DNA of 64,000 bases from Chloroflexi bacterium HGW-Chloroflexi-4 (GCA_002840715.1 PHBW01000019.1:1-64000); one strand, 5' to 3'. Shown: positions 17,929 through 27,074, counted from the first letter of the stretch. A program made the numbers and translations. Notes: generated by a model from the letters alone, not told the origin.

Positions 17929-18365
17929 CCAATTTTCTACCCTTGATCGTACTCATTTTACGCATCATTATGGTGATTGCGTTATATGCTTTTTTGATAT
18001 GGATGGCCGTAACCATCTGGAATGATTTAAAATTTCACAGTCAAATTCTCGGTCAGAAAAAGATCCCGGAAATCTATATTTCTGTGGATGGAGATCCTGA
18101 AGCGGCGAAATACAGCTTCACACAAACTGAAGTCGTTATCGGGCGTGAAGAAACATGCGATGTGTTTGTTCCTGATCCTGTTATTTCCACAAGACATGCA
18201 AGGCTGGTCTATCGAAATATGCATTGGTGGATTGAAGACTTGATGTCTACCAATGGGACTTTTTTAAATGATGAACGGGTGGAATCCCCTGCCATCTTGA
18301 TCAATGGTGATGAATTGCGAATTGGCAAAAACATCCTCCTGGTCGAGATTCAAGCCCTCAATTGA
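17925..18365 (+). CDS. FhaB-like membrane-anchored FHA protein
   Basis: A 146-residue protein with one N-terminal transmembrane helix (about residues 5-28) and a C-terminal FHA domain (about 68-143): VIGREETCDVFV, VISTRHARLV and STNGTFLNDERV. The size and layout match FhaB/FipA of Actinobacteria, which links division and peptidoglycan synthesis to Ser/Thr kinases. No Ser/Thr kinase or PP2C phosphatase is in the window, so phosphorylated partners must lie elsewhere. Confidence 0.87.
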   Translation: MTNFLPLIVLILRIIMVIALYAFLIWMAVTIWNDLKFHSQILGQKKIPEIYISVDGDPEAAKYSFTQTEVVIGREETCDVFVPDPVISTRHARLVYRNMHWWIEDLMSTNGTFLNDERVESPAILINGDELRIGKNILLVEIQALN

Positions 18366-18381
18366 GTAACTGGAGATGATT

Positions 18382-19245
18382 ATGGATAACAAACCTGTTT
18401 TAGCAGTTATTGGAGGTTCTGGTCTTTATGACTTTGCTGGTCTGACCAACATTGAAAAAATTGAGCCAGAAACCCCGTTTGGCAGACCCAGCGCCCCTAT
18501 TGTTGTCGGCTCGTTGGCTGGCAAGCGGGTAGCCTTTCTCGCCAGGCATGGCCTCGGTCATACACTTTCACCCACTGAGGTAAATTACCGCGCCAATATC
18601 TATGCTTTGAAATCCATTGGTGTTGAACGAATTATCAGCGTCAGCGCTTGCGGTTCTTTGCGTGAAGATTTCGCCCCCGGGCATATCGTTATCCCATCAC
18701 AGCTTTTTGATCTCACCAATCAACGCAATCGTTCCTTCTTTGGTGAAGGTCTTGTCGTACATGTCGGTGTGGCAGACCCATTTTGCGTAAACCTATCCAC
18801 CACCCTTTACAACGTAGTCTCATCAACGGGTACCACCACTCACATGGGCGGATCGTTGATCACGATTGAAGGTCCGCGTTTCTCTACCAAGGCAGAATCC
18901 AACACATATCAGGCTTGGGGCATGTCGCTGGTTGGCATGACTGCATCGCCAGAAGCTTTTCTGGCACGCGAGGCAGAGATTTGTTACGCTGTGATGGCAC
19001 ATGTCACCGATTATGACGTCTGGCATCAAAGCGAAGAATCAGTCAGCGTGGATATGGTGATTAAGACGCTTCATAAAAACACAGAAATTGCACAAAAAAC
19101 CATCACCACTCTGGTCGGACAATTGGCTGATTCTGAACCCTGCTCATGCCAAAACGCGCTTGAGAATGCAATTATCACACGTCATGATGCCATCCCGGCT
19201 GAAACCAAAAAGAAACTGGGATTGTTGGTAAAGAAGTATCTCTAG
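18382..19245 (+). CDS. mtnP: S-methyl-5'-thioadenosine phosphorylase
   Basis: A 287-residue PNP/MTAP-family enzyme: GGSGLYDFAGL at the start, phosphate-binding ARHGLGHTLSPTEVNYRAN, SACGSLREDFAPG, IEGPRFSTKAES and MTASPEAFLAREAEICYA. It phosphorolyses methylthioadenosine to adenine and methylthioribose-1-phosphate. A related MTI phosphorylase specificity cannot be excluded. GGAG at 18372-18375 abuts ATG 18376, so ATG 18382 at normal spacing is preferred. It is inserted between the FHA genes and the RodA fusion. Confidence 0.9.
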   Translation: MDNKPVLAVIGGSGLYDFAGLTNIEKIEPETPFGRPSAPIVVGSLAGKRVAFLARHGLGHTLSPTEVNYRANIYALKSIGVERIISVSACGSLREDFAPGHIVIPSQLFDLTNQRNRSFFGEGLVVHVGVADPFCVNLSTTLYNVVSSTGTTTHMGGSLITIEGPRFSTKAESNTYQAWGMSLVGMTASPEAFLAREAEICYAVMAHVTDYDVWHQSEESVSVDMVIKTLHKNTEIAQKTITTLVGQLADSEPCSCQNALENAIITRHDAIPAETKKKLGLLVKKYL

Positions 19246-21863
19246 TGAAATTTTCGAATTCTGCTGCCAAATCACCACATGAATTTATCCAGAGACGCTT
19301 GATGCAGCTTGCGGCTTTATTCATGACCGCCTTAAGCATAGCCCTCACACTCGCACCCGCCGTCAGAATTCATACATCCGGCGTTGAATTACGGTGGCAG
19401 CATTGGATTGGTTTTGCAGTGTGGTTGGTGGGCTTTGGAGCAGTCCATCGTCAGGCCGATAAATGGATATCAGACCGCGACCCATACCTACTTCCAGTAA
19501 TCAGTTTGATGACCGGTTGGGGGCTGATAACCCTCTTTCGCCTTGATCCGGCTTACGGTATCAGACAAACGATCTGGCTGGCAATTAGCCTAGTTGGATT
19601 GATTATCGGGTTGCGCATGCAAACATTGCTGCCTGTGTTGCGACGCTACAAATACATCTGGCTGACACTGGCGTTGACGCTGGCGTTCCTGACTTTCTTT
19701 TTTGGCACAAGTCCTTCGGAGTCTGGTCCGGCATTGTGGCTCACCTTTGGCGGCATTTATCTGCAGCCATCTGAATTTCTCAAAATTGTGCTTATCATCT
19801 ATCTTGCTGCCTACCTCGCAGATAGTTTGCCTGCCAGGTTCAGATTGATGCAGCTTTTGACCCCAACTCTGCTTGTGGCTGGTGCGGCATTAATGATTTT
19901 GGTGGTTCAGCGTGACCTTGGTACTGCTTCACTTTTCATTGCCATGTATACCGTTATTATTTTTCTTGCCTCTGGAAAGCGCCGATTTCTACTTATCAGT
20001 TTTTTGATCATCGTGGCGGCGTTGATTGCCGGTTACTTTGTCTTTGACGTGATCGAGGTCAGGGTTGAAGGGTGGTTGAATCCATGGCTTGATCCAAATG
20101 GACGCTCGTATCAAATCGTGCAATCCATTATTGCCATTGCTAATGGCGGTCTATTTGGTCGCGGCATCGGATTGGGCAGTCCGGGTGTCGTCCCCGTGGC
20201 ACAATCTGATTTTATCTTTCCTACAATAATTGAAGAGACCGGTCTTTTCGGCGCGGTTGCAGTTGTGCTCTTATATGCCGTACTTACTTTGCGTGGATTT
20301 TTAATTTCGCTGCGGGCTTCAAATCAATTTCAGCGATATTTGGCAGCCGGCATCACCACTTATCTTGTTTCACAAGCACTGCTTATCATGGGGGGTACCA
20401 CCAGGCTTTTGCCTCTAACAGGGGTTACCCTGCCCTTCTTCTCGTATGGTGGATCGTCGCTGGTGACTGCTTTTTTTGCTGCGCTATTATTATTGATCAT
20501 CAGCCATCACACCACAGACGAAACTTCTCAGGTGGTGCAATCCAAAGCATATTTCATTGTAGGCACAGTTTATCTTTCGGCGCTTCTAGCCGTAGGTCTT
20601 GTTTGTGCCTGGTGGGGGTTCGCCCGTGCTGATGCCCTGCTGGCCCGAAACGACAACCCCAGACGATTCATTTCTGACCAATATGTTCAACGCGGCAAAA
20701 TTCTGGATCGCAAAAATGTCATCATCGCTGAAACTGTCGGTGAATCGGGCAATTTAGAACGCGTTTTGCATTTTCCAACCTTAAGTTCGGTGGTGGGCTA
20801 TTCCAATGCAAGTTATGGTCAGGGCGGTCTTGAAGCAAGTCTGGATTCGATCCTTCGCGGTGTGGAGGGGAACAACCCGGTTACCGTTTTTAATAACCGC
20901 TTATTGAATTCACAATATCCAGTCGGCGCTGACATCCGATTAAGTCTTGATACCAATTTGCAATTAATAGCAGATGACTTGTTGAAAGATAAAACCGGCT
21001 CCATCGTGATGTTGAACGCCCAGTCGGGTGAAGTAATGGTGATGGCCACTTCTCCTACTTTCGATTCCAACGCGTTGGAAGAAAATTGGGAGACCTGGAA
21101 ATCTGATCCCACTTCACCACTTCTCAATCGAGCCACCCAGGGGCAGTACCCCGCAAGCAATGCCACTGCTGGGCTGATGCTGGCCAGACTTTTGGCAGAC
21201 CAAAGACTGCCTTCCTTTGCGCCCGAGCAGGAATGGTCCACAGATATTCAAAATAGTCTTTATTGCGCTCAAACCCCCGGTTCTGAAGCCGGTTGGGGAG
21301 AACTGATCATTTCAGGTTGTAATCGTTCATTCAATATGCTCGAATATTACCTTGGACTCGACAACAAACTCGATCTTTATCAGGAACTCGGATTATTCTC
21401 TCAACCAGAACTTTCTATTGCAGATTCTATTTCCACAGAGACCAGTAAGACAGCACCAAAACAAGAAGGAAGAAATTTGCTAGTCAGTCCGTTGCAAATG
21501 GCCGCAGCGTATGCCGCGCTCTCAAATGGCGGCAAGGTTGTCTCTCCTCTGCTCGCCACGGCTTTTTCATACAATGATGACCAATGGAGCCTGTTTTCAA
21601 CAGATAGTACCCCTACAACCCTTCCAGGCATGGATACAGCCCAATCAGCATCCATTCTAGCAAGCACCACCTTACCTGGTTGGTCGCTGGTTTCAACAGG
21701 ATTAACCGAATCAGGCAAAGTGAACTGGTTCATTGCAGGAACCCCTGTTGACTGGAAAGGGACACCGGTTGTTCTGGTGGTCGCGCTTGAAGATGCGACA
21801 ACCAATCTGTCTATCAAAATAGGGACTGAAATGATAAATGCGGCCGTCAACACGATCAATTAG
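19245..21863 (+). CDS. RodA/FtsW-family SEDS glycosyltransferase fused to a degenerate penicillin-binding domain
   Basis: An 872-residue fusion. Residues about 15-430 are a polytopic SEDS protein with the likely catalytic D283 in PWLDPNG and the following SIIAIANGGLFGRGIGLG and SDFIFPTIIEETGLFG. After another membrane helix (about 437-460), residues 470-872 follow the PbpA/class B PBP plan (QRGKILDRKN, SIVMLNAQSGEVM, LNRATQGQYPA, SPLQMAAAYAALSNGGK). All three transpeptidase motifs are lost: SxxK aligns to N639-A-T-A642, SxN reads GCN (691-693) and KTG is absent. The SEDS half should polymerise glycan; the PBP half is probably a structural activator. GTG start overlaps the mtnP stop by one base. 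Confidence 0.88.
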   Translation: MKFSNSAAKSPHEFIQRRLMQLAALFMTALSIALTLAPAVRIHTSGVELRWQHWIGFAVWLVGFGAVHRQADKWISDRDPYLLPVISLMTGWGLITLFRLDPAYGIRQTIWLAISLVGLIIGLRMQTLLPVLRRYKYIWLTLALTLAFLTFFFGTSPSESGPALWLTFGGIYLQPSEFLKIVLIIYLAAYLADSLPARFRLMQLLTPTLLVAGAALMILVVQRDLGTASLFIAMYTVIIFLASGKRRFLLISFLIIVAALIAGYFVFDVIEVRVEGWLNPWLDPNGRSYQIVQSIIAIANGGLFGRGIGLGSPGVVPVAQSDFIFPTIIEETGLFGAVAVVLLYAVLTLRGFLISLRASNQFQRYLAAGITTYLVSQALLIMGGTTRLLPLTGVTLPFFSYGGSSLVTAFFAALLLLIISHHTTDETSQVVQSKAYFIVGTVYLSALLAVGLVCAWWGFARADALLARNDNPRRFISDQYVQRGKILDRKNVIIAETVGESGNLERVLHFPTLSSVVGYSNASYGQGGLEASLDSILRGVEGNNPVTVFNNRLLNSQYPVGADIRLSLDTNLQLIADDLLKDKTGSIVMLNAQSGEVMVMATSPTFDSNALEENWETWKSDPTSPLLNRATQGQYPASNATAGLMLARLLADQRLPSFAPEQEWSTDIQNSLYCAQTPGSEAGWGELIISGCNRSFNMLEYYLGLDNKLDLYQELGLFSQPELSIADSISTETSKTAPKQEGRNLLVSPLQMAAAYAALSNGGKVVSPLLATAFSYNDDQWSLFSTDSTPTTLPGMDTAQSASILASTTLPGWSLVSTGLTESGKVNWFIAGTPVDWKGTPVVLVVALEDATTNLSIKIGTEMINAAVNTIN

Positions 21864-21961
21864 GATTTCTCAGTATTTATTTCTACTTTGTCTTTATTAG
21901 AGACTAATCAAATACCGTAATAATCCTTCAGTTATTAGGGTTATCATGTTGAAAATCGAAA

Positions 21962-21994
21962 AAAGCCCTGAATTCGAAAAAATCAGGGCTTCTT
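21962..21994. terminator. terminator between the RodA fusion and tyrS
   Basis: AAGCCCTGA (21963-21971) pairs with TCAGGGCTT (21983-21991) around an A-rich loop. On the minus strand it is followed by a T-run, so it ends tyrS; it can also act for the plus-strand operon. Confidence 0.8.
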
Positions 21995-22010
21995 CAAAAA
22001 ATAATTCTTA

Positions 22011-23225
22011 TTACTTTTCCAGTCTCAAGAAATGGCGCTTGCCCACTTGAAGCACGCCGGCTTTATCCATCACCTGGGCACTGTCTTCAATAACAGCTCC
22101 TTCAAACTTCACCCCTTTTTGTTCAATCAAACGCCTTGCTTCACCTTTGCTTTTTGCCAGGTCCGCTGCAATCAGGATATCCACGATGGATTGGGTTCCT
22201 GTGAGGTTGAAACCAGGAATATCCTCGGGGATGCTGCCTTTTTGGAAGGTATCAATAAAGACCTGCTGGGCATTGGCTGCCTCAGCATCGCCATAGAATG
22301 CCCCCACGATCTCTCTTGCCAGCCGCATCTTAGCATCACGTGGATGAACGCTGCCGTTCTTTACGCCAGTTTCGATTTCTGCGATCTCAGGCGGCGTCAG
22401 CCGGGTGGTGAGCTTGAAAAACTGCCACATGGCCATATCGGGTATGCTCATGACCTTGCCATACATGTCATTGGCATCTGTATTGATGGGGATGTGGTTG
22501 CCCAGTGACTTGCTCATTTTAACCACACCATCTGTGCCCGGCAGAATGCCAAGAATGATGGCAATATTGGGCTGGGCACCGAGAGAGGTCATGATCTTGC
22601 GACCGGCGGTCATGATGTTGAAGAGCTGATCCGTGCCGCCAATCTGGACATCAGCCTTGAGGGCGAAGGCATCGTAACCTTGCATAATTGAGTAAAAGGT
22701 TTCATGCAGGTAAACCGCATCACCTTTATCCCAGCGCAGTTTAAAATTTTCGCGGGTCAGAAACTGCTGCATTGTAAAATTCGAAGCCAATTTGATCAAT
22801 TGCTCAAATGTTAACTGAGAGAGCCATTCTGCGTTGTAACGAATGCTGGTTTTTTCTGGTTCAAGAATGCGAAACGCTTGATCAGCATAAGTTTGACCAT
22901 TTGCTGCCACTTCTTCATGTGTTAATTGCGGACGAAGAATATCTTTATCTGATGGATCGCCAATTAACGAAGTGTAATTGCCGATCAAAAAGGTTACGTC
23001 GTGGCCCATTTCCTGAAACTGGCGCAACTTGCGCATCGGTACTGTGTGCCCGAGATGTAAATCCGCTTTACGAGGATCAAAGCCGCAATAGACCCGCAGG
23101 GGTCTTCCTTCCTTTTGGCAGGATAATAAACGAGCACGCAGCTCATCCGCCATATTTTGTTTCAATTTTTCGTCGCCGTATTCAGTGCCTTGCATAAAAT
23201 ACTCGACTTGTTGATCGATATTCAT
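22011..23225 (-). CDS. tyrS: tyrosine--tRNA ligase
   Basis: A 404-residue class I aminoacyl-tRNA synthetase. The HIGH motif appears as HLGHT near residue 58 after FDPRKADL, and KMSKS follows DGVVKMSKS in the middle. A C-terminal S4 domain (about 335-400, SKGEARRLIEQKGVKFEG) binds tRNA. It charges tRNA-Tyr. The sequence fits the TyrZ-like group more than the TyrS of E. coli, by the HLGH form. AGGAGG precedes the ATG. Confidence 0.96.
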   Translation of the reverse strand: MNIDQQVEYFMQGTEYGDEKLKQNMADELRARLLSCQKEGRPLRVYCGFDPRKADLHLGHTVPMRKLRQFQEMGHDVTFLIGNYTSLIGDPSDKDILRPQLTHEEVAANGQTYADQAFRILEPEKTSIRYNAEWLSQLTFEQLIKLASNFTMQQFLTRENFKLRWDKGDAVYLHETFYSIMQGYDAFALKADVQIGGTDQLFNIMTAGRKIMTSLGAQPNIAIILGILPGTDGVVKMSKSLGNHIPINTDANDMYGKVMSIPDMAMWQFFKLTTRLTPPEIAEIETGVKNGSVHPRDAKMRLAREIVGAFYGDAEAANAQQVFIDTFQKGSIPEDIPGFNLTGTQSIVDILIAADLAKSKGEARRLIEQKGVKFEGAVIEDSAQVMDKAGVLQVGKRHFLRLEK

Positions 23226-23263
23226 TGCGGCCTCCTTTATAAGATTTTGAGATACAAAACCTG

Positions 23264-23272
23264 ATTATACCA
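23264..23272 (-). promoter_or_regulatory. extended -10 promoter of tyrS
   Basis: Minus strand TGG-TATAAT (23272-23264), no good -35, about 40 bases upstream of the tyrS ATG. No T-box elements are seen in this short leader. Confidence 0.5.
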
Positions 23273-23298
23273 GCGCTCATGCTCCTAAAAAGAATCCT

Positions 23299-24207
23299 TT
23301 ATTTTTTTAAGAGATCGCTCACCGCTTCTTCTAGGTCGTCGAAACAAAAAATATAGCCCGCTTCAAGCAAACGTTTAGGCATTACTTTTTGACCATCCAA
23401 AACCAGGGTGCTCATTTCGCCGAGCAAGAGTTTGAGTGCAAACCCGGGCACTGGCATCCAATAAGGGCGTCTCATTGCTTTGGCAATCACCCTGCCCATA
23501 TCGCTGTTGGACTTTGGCTTCGGTGCTGTAAGGTTGAAAACACCGCTGAATTCAGACTTTTTTAACAAATACAAAATAGCTGCTGCTTCATCTCTGATAT
23601 GGATCCATGAGAAGATCTGTTTTCCAGACCCCACTGGGCCGCCAACCATCAATTTAAAGGGTAACATTAACTGTGTCAGTACACCTTCGCCTTTTTGAAG
23701 CACTATACCACTGCGAATGATTACTCGTCGAATACCCAATTCTTCGACTGCTTTGGTGGACTCTTCCCACTGGGCGGCAAATTTTGCCAGATAATCTGTA
23801 CCTGGCGTTGAATCTTCATCTTTTTCATCGGTGCCGGTTCCGTAATAGCCAATCGCACTGGCTTGGATCAATGTCTGGGGAGGTTCCTGACATAATTTTA
23901 AAGCTTCCACCAGCGCCTGCGCCGGAACAAGGCGGCTCTGCAGCAACTCGGCTTTTCTTTTTGACGTCCACAAGCCTTTGCCAATACTTTCACCTGCCAA
24001 ATTTATCACGGCATCCAGACCGTCAATGATAGGGCGAAGATCCTCTGCACTTTTTCCATCCCATTGCTGCCTGACAACATTTCCGCTAACAGCGCCGGCG
24101 CTGTGGGTTGTTCGTGAAGTTACTACGACAAAATGTCCTTTGGCAGTAGCCATTTCTGTCACAGCTCTGCCGATCAATCCCATTCCGCCAATTATGACTA
24201 TACGCAT
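23299..24207 (-). CDS. TIGR01777-type NAD-dependent epimerase (SDR family)
   Basis: A 302-residue Rossmann protein starting MRIVIIGGMGLIGRAV (GGxGxIG dinucleotide site), with LAGESIGKGLWTSKRKAEL, SAIGYYGTGTDE and a C-terminal VLDGQKVMPKRLLEAGY that are hallmarks of the YfcH/SDR39U1 group. The substrate is unknown in the family. GGAGG precedes the ATG. It lies on the same strand upstream of tyrS and divergent from the HNH gene. Confidence 0.9.
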   Translation of the reverse strand: MRIVIIGGMGLIGRAVTEMATAKGHFVVVTSRTTHSAGAVSGNVVRQQWDGKSAEDLRPIIDGLDAVINLAGESIGKGLWTSKRKAELLQSRLVPAQALVEALKLCQEPPQTLIQASAIGYYGTGTDEKDEDSTPGTDYLAKFAAQWEESTKAVEELGIRRVIIRSGIVLQKGEGVLTQLMLPFKLMVGGPVGSGKQIFSWIHIRDEAAAILYLLKKSEFSGVFNLTAPKPKSNSDMGRVIAKAMRRPYWMPVPGFALKLLLGEMSTLVLDGQKVMPKRLLEAGYIFCFDDLEEAVSDLLKK

Positions 24208-24243
24208 TTTTACCTCCAGTTTTTACCTTTACAAGACTTGCGC

Positions 24244-24249
24244 TATAAT
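24244..24249 (+). promoter_or_regulatory. -10 element of the HNH gene
   Basis: TATAAT at 24244-24249. The predicted start near 24256 leaves a leader of about nine bases before ATG 24265 and no ribosome site is seen. Confidence 0.45.
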
Positions 24250-24264
24250 CTATGCTAATTATAT

Positions 24265-24768
24265 ATGGATAAGCCAGTCTTGGTGTTGAATGCGAATTAC
24301 GAACCCATCAATGTGTGCGGTTTTCAGCGCGCATTGGGTCTCATGTTGTCTGAAAAAGCCACTCTCGTATTAAATGGCCGGGGCGTAATTAAAACCACTC
24401 ATACCGTTTATCTCATCCCATCTGTTATCCGTCTTCAGCGAATGGTGCACAGGCCTCACACCAAGGTCAGTCTAAGCCGCCGTGAAATATTCAGACGCGA
24501 CCAATTCACCTGTCAGTACTGCGGAAAATCCACTCTCTTTCTCACCGTGGATCACATTCAACCGAAACATTTGGGCGGTCCCCACTCATGGACCAACCTG
24601 GTTGCCGCCTGCCCCACCTGCAACCACCGCAAAGGCGGACGCACCCTTAAGGACTCAGGTATGAGTCTGCTGCGGCCGGTAAAGGAACCGCCACAGGCTG
24701 CCATGTATATTTTTGCCAAATTTCTTGATGAAAACGCAGAGTGGAAAAAATTCCTTGAAGGCTGGTAA
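24265..24768 (+). CDS. HNH endonuclease domain protein
   Basis: A 167-residue protein with an HNH domain at about residues 73-130: RDQFTCQYCG and later CPTCNHRKGG provide the zinc cysteines, and LTVDHIQPKHLGG with WTNLVAAC gives the catalytic His-Asn-His set. The N-terminal part (VLVLNANYEPINVC) is typical of stand-alone HNH proteins common across bacteria, whose role is unclear; it has no partner methyltransferase. It converges on the MBL gene with one base between their stops. Confidence 0.92.
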   Translation: MDKPVLVLNANYEPINVCGFQRALGLMLSEKATLVLNGRGVIKTTHTVYLIPSVIRLQRMVHRPHTKVSLSRREIFRRDQFTCQYCGKSTLFLTVDHIQPKHLGGPHSWTNLVAACPTCNHRKGGRTLKDSGMSLLRPVKEPPQAAMYIFAKFLDENAEWKKFLEGW

Positions 24769-24769
24769 G

Positions 24770-25513
24770 TTACAAAACCATTCCGTCTTCAGCCACGATT
24801 ATTTTTCCGCTAAATTTTGATTGAGCTTGAGCCAATAAAGTGTGTTTTCCATTTCTGGCTTCATAGTGGATCAGCACCAATTGCTCCACACCACAATTTG
24901 AGGCAATATCACCTGCCTGTTCAGGCGAGGTATGACCTTTTCCGGGTCCAGCGGCTTCTTGAATCAGGATATCAGCCTTTTCAGCCAGCAGGTTGAGAGC
25001 ATCGCAGGGTTCAGTATCGCAGGAATAAGTTACAGTTTTTCTGCTTGAAAATTGAAAACGCAGTCCGATGGTCGGGATCAAATGCAACACCGGGGTTGCA
25101 TAGACCTCACTTTCATTGTCTACGATTATTTTTGATAGCCCGGAATCAGCAACGGCAACAAATTCCACCGGGAACATGTTCATCCATTTTTCCCAGTCAA
25201 ACAAATCCAGCAGTTTTTTGGCCTTATAAAGCGTCGCCTCAAGCCCGTAGATGGTCAATGGAGCCGTGCGCTTTTCAAGCCACATATCCATAATCACCAA
25301 GGGCAGACTGCCCACATGATCGGCATGGAAGTGCGTCAAAATCAAATCGGTCACTTGATTGAGTTCAATCCCTGCCCTGGCCAGGCTGGCGGCTGCGTAA
25401 TCGCCGCAATCGACCATAATCTTTCGATTATCAGTTTCAATAAGTAAATGTGTATTTTGTTGATCTGCTTTTGCCACCGCATTGGCAGACCCCAAGATTG
25501 TTATTTTCTCCAT
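24770..25513 (-). CDS. MBL-fold metallo-hydrolase (RNase Z-like)
   Basis: A 247-residue metallo-beta-lactamase fold protein with the zinc motif LTHFHADHVGS (about residues 59-69), a later D in SCDTEPCD and H in IHYEARNG. The overall form resembles RNase Z/arylsulfatase-type members, but it is shorter than true RNase Z and lacks an obvious exosite arm. Substrate unknown. GGAGA precedes the ATG. Confidence 0.85.
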   Translation of the reverse strand: MEKITILGSANAVAKADQQNTHLLIETDNRKIMVDCGDYAAASLARAGIELNQVTDLILTHFHADHVGSLPLVIMDMWLEKRTAPLTIYGLEATLYKAKKLLDLFDWEKWMNMFPVEFVAVADSGLSKIIVDNESEVYATPVLHLIPTIGLRFQFSSRKTVTYSCDTEPCDALNLLAEKADILIQEAAGPGKGHTSPEQAGDIASNCGVEQLVLIHYEARNGKHTLLAQAQSKFSGKIIVAEDGMVL

Positions 25514-25526
25514 GCTTATCTCCTGT

Positions 25527-25557
25527 CAAAAAAGGTTACCCGATTAAGGTAACCTTT
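25527..25557 (-). terminator. terminator of lgt
   Basis: AAAGGTTACC (25531-25540) and GGTAACCTTT (25548-25557) form a perfect 10-bp stem with a 7-base loop. On minus it is followed by four T's. It sits between the lgt stop and the MBL gene start. Confidence 0.8.
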
Positions 25558-25570
25558 GATTGCTGTTTTT

Positions 25571-26383
25571 CTATCCTTCTTTTTCAGCTGATACTTTGGC
25601 AGGTTCTTTTTTCTTTGTATGTCTGACTACAAGTGCCGCAGTTGAGAGCACAACAATCACTCCCATGATGGTTTGATTGATATTAACACCGGCAATAGGT
25701 GAATACTCCAGCCTAATAAATTCTAGCAGGAATCTGCCGATGCCGTAGACAATCATATATACAAGGAAATTATCGCCCGGCTTCATTTTATCCCCTAATT
25801 TTCGTGGGAGCCAAAGCAGCAGCGCCATGTTGAGCAAGTTCCAGACGAATTCATAGAAAAATGTCGCCAGATAATATTCGTTATTAATCTTGACCGCAAA
25901 AGGGAACCAGGTGACATTCGTCTTTAAGCCATAGAGCTCTTGATTGAAAAAATTGCCCCACCTGCCAATGCCCTGTGCCAAAGCTAAGCCTGGTGCCAGC
26001 ATATCAAGCCAACTGGTGAATACAAGTTTTTTCTTTTTGGTATAGATAAACAATGCTAAAACACCGGCAATCACACCGCCAGGGATCCCCAATCCGCCAT
26101 TGCGGATGTTAAAGGCTTCAAGCGGGTGGATAAAATATGGATTGACACCATTAATTAAGATGGACGATGAAGGGGTAAACACATGCCAGAGTCTTGCACC
26201 AATGATGCCCGCAATTAAAATCCAGGGCAGCACATCCCAGATTATATCGGGATTGTGTCCGCGCCGCTTGGCTTCTTTGGACGCCAAAAATGCGCCAATC
26301 AAAGCACCGGCAATGATCACCAGTGCATAAAAGTAAATTTTCAAACCGAAGATGACGATACCGTCACTTGCCAATTTAAACAT
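25571..26383 (-). CDS. lgt: prolipoprotein diacylglyceryl transferase
   Basis: A 270-residue membrane enzyme with about seven helices. The Lgt signature GRWGNFFNQELYG is intact, as are the upstream arginine region GARLWHV and the later YGIGRFLLEFIR. It moves diacylglycerol from phosphatidylglycerol to the lipobox cysteine, preparing lipoproteins for LspA, whose gene is at 36.3 kb. Three or more lipoproteins in the window are likely substrates. AGGA lies before the ATG, and the phosphotransferase gene is directly upstream. Confidence 0.96.
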   Translation of the reverse strand: MFKLASDGIVIFGLKIYFYALVIIAGALIGAFLASKEAKRRGHNPDIIWDVLPWILIAGIIGARLWHVFTPSSSILINGVNPYFIHPLEAFNIRNGGLGIPGGVIAGVLALFIYTKKKKLVFTSWLDMLAPGLALAQGIGRWGNFFNQELYGLKTNVTWFPFAVKINNEYYLATFFYEFVWNLLNMALLLWLPRKLGDKMKPGDNFLVYMIVYGIGRFLLEFIRLEYSPIAGVNINQTIMGVIVVLSTAALVVRHTKKKEPAKVSAEKEG

Positions 26384-26404
26384 GAAATTATCCTCTTGGA
26401 GTAA

Positions 26405-27040
26405 TTATTCGGTGGCTTTAACTGCCAATGTCTGTTTTCTGACAAACCAAATACGTTGAAGTGCAGTCACATTAGCCAAAACGGCAATGATCCATAATCC
26501 AACCATTGGGATGTTCAAGATCAGACAAAGTACCAAAACAATCAACCGTTCGACACGTGTAAGCAAACCGATCTTTGCAGAAAAACCCAAACCTTCAGCT
26601 CTGGCTTTCACATATGAGACCATAACGGACCCGGCAGCAGCCACAAAAACAAGAATACAGGCTGTCAAATTTGCTTCCAAAACATAGTGGATTAACAGTC
26701 CGCCTAACAATACCAATTCAGAATAACGGTCAGTCACTGAATCAATAAAGGCACCATACATGGATGAATGCCCCAAAATACGCGCCATGGAACCATCAAC
26801 AACATCCAGTGGTGCACCGATCAATAAAATAATGCCTGCCCATTGGATGTAACCTGTAACAATTAATGCAGACGCTGCGGTGGTGATCACCAAACCTAGA
26901 TAAGTGATCATGTTTGGTTTAAATCCGATCCTCAAAAAGAACCTGGCAACCGGGTCAATTACACCCTTAAATAGTTTTCGTAGGAACATTTCAAGTGACC
27001 AGGATTTTTTATTTTCTTTTGGAGTTTCTTCCACACTCAT
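26405..27040 (-). CDS. CDP-alcohol phosphatidyltransferase family protein
   Basis: About 211 residues, with six hydrophobic segments after a basic N-terminus. The family motif is complete: D-V-V-DG-SM-AR, eight residues, G, three residues, D, three residues, D (DVVDGSMARILGHSSMYG, then DSVTD). It joins a CDP-activated diacylglycerol or alcohol to make a phospholipid; phosphatidylinositolphosphate or PG-type products are possible. ATG 27040 is preferred because the longer frame from 27076 begins inside the -10 hexamer of its own promoter. lgt follows 21 bases after its stop. Confidence 0.9.
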   Translation of the reverse strand: MSVEETPKENKKSWSLEMFLRKLFKGVIDPVARFFLRIGFKPNMITYLGLVITTAASALIVTGYIQWAGIILLIGAPLDVVDGSMARILGHSSMYGAFIDSVTDRYSELVLLGGLLIHYVLEANLTACILVFVAAAGSVMVSYVKARAEGLGFSAKIGLLTRVERLIVLVLCLILNIPMVGLWIIAVLANVTALQRIWFVRKQTLAVKATE

Positions 27041-27074
27041 GTACGCCACCAGTCCAGTTTTAAGAATAGACACC

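Noticed and set aside
19245-21863. RodA-PBP fusion as an assembly artefact joining two genes
   Set aside because: The frame is open and continuous through a sensible linker helix with no odd composition at the junction.
24265-24768. HNH gene as part of a restriction or defence system
   Set aside because: No methyltransferase, specificity or helicase partner lies nearby, and the domain form is a common stand-alone one.
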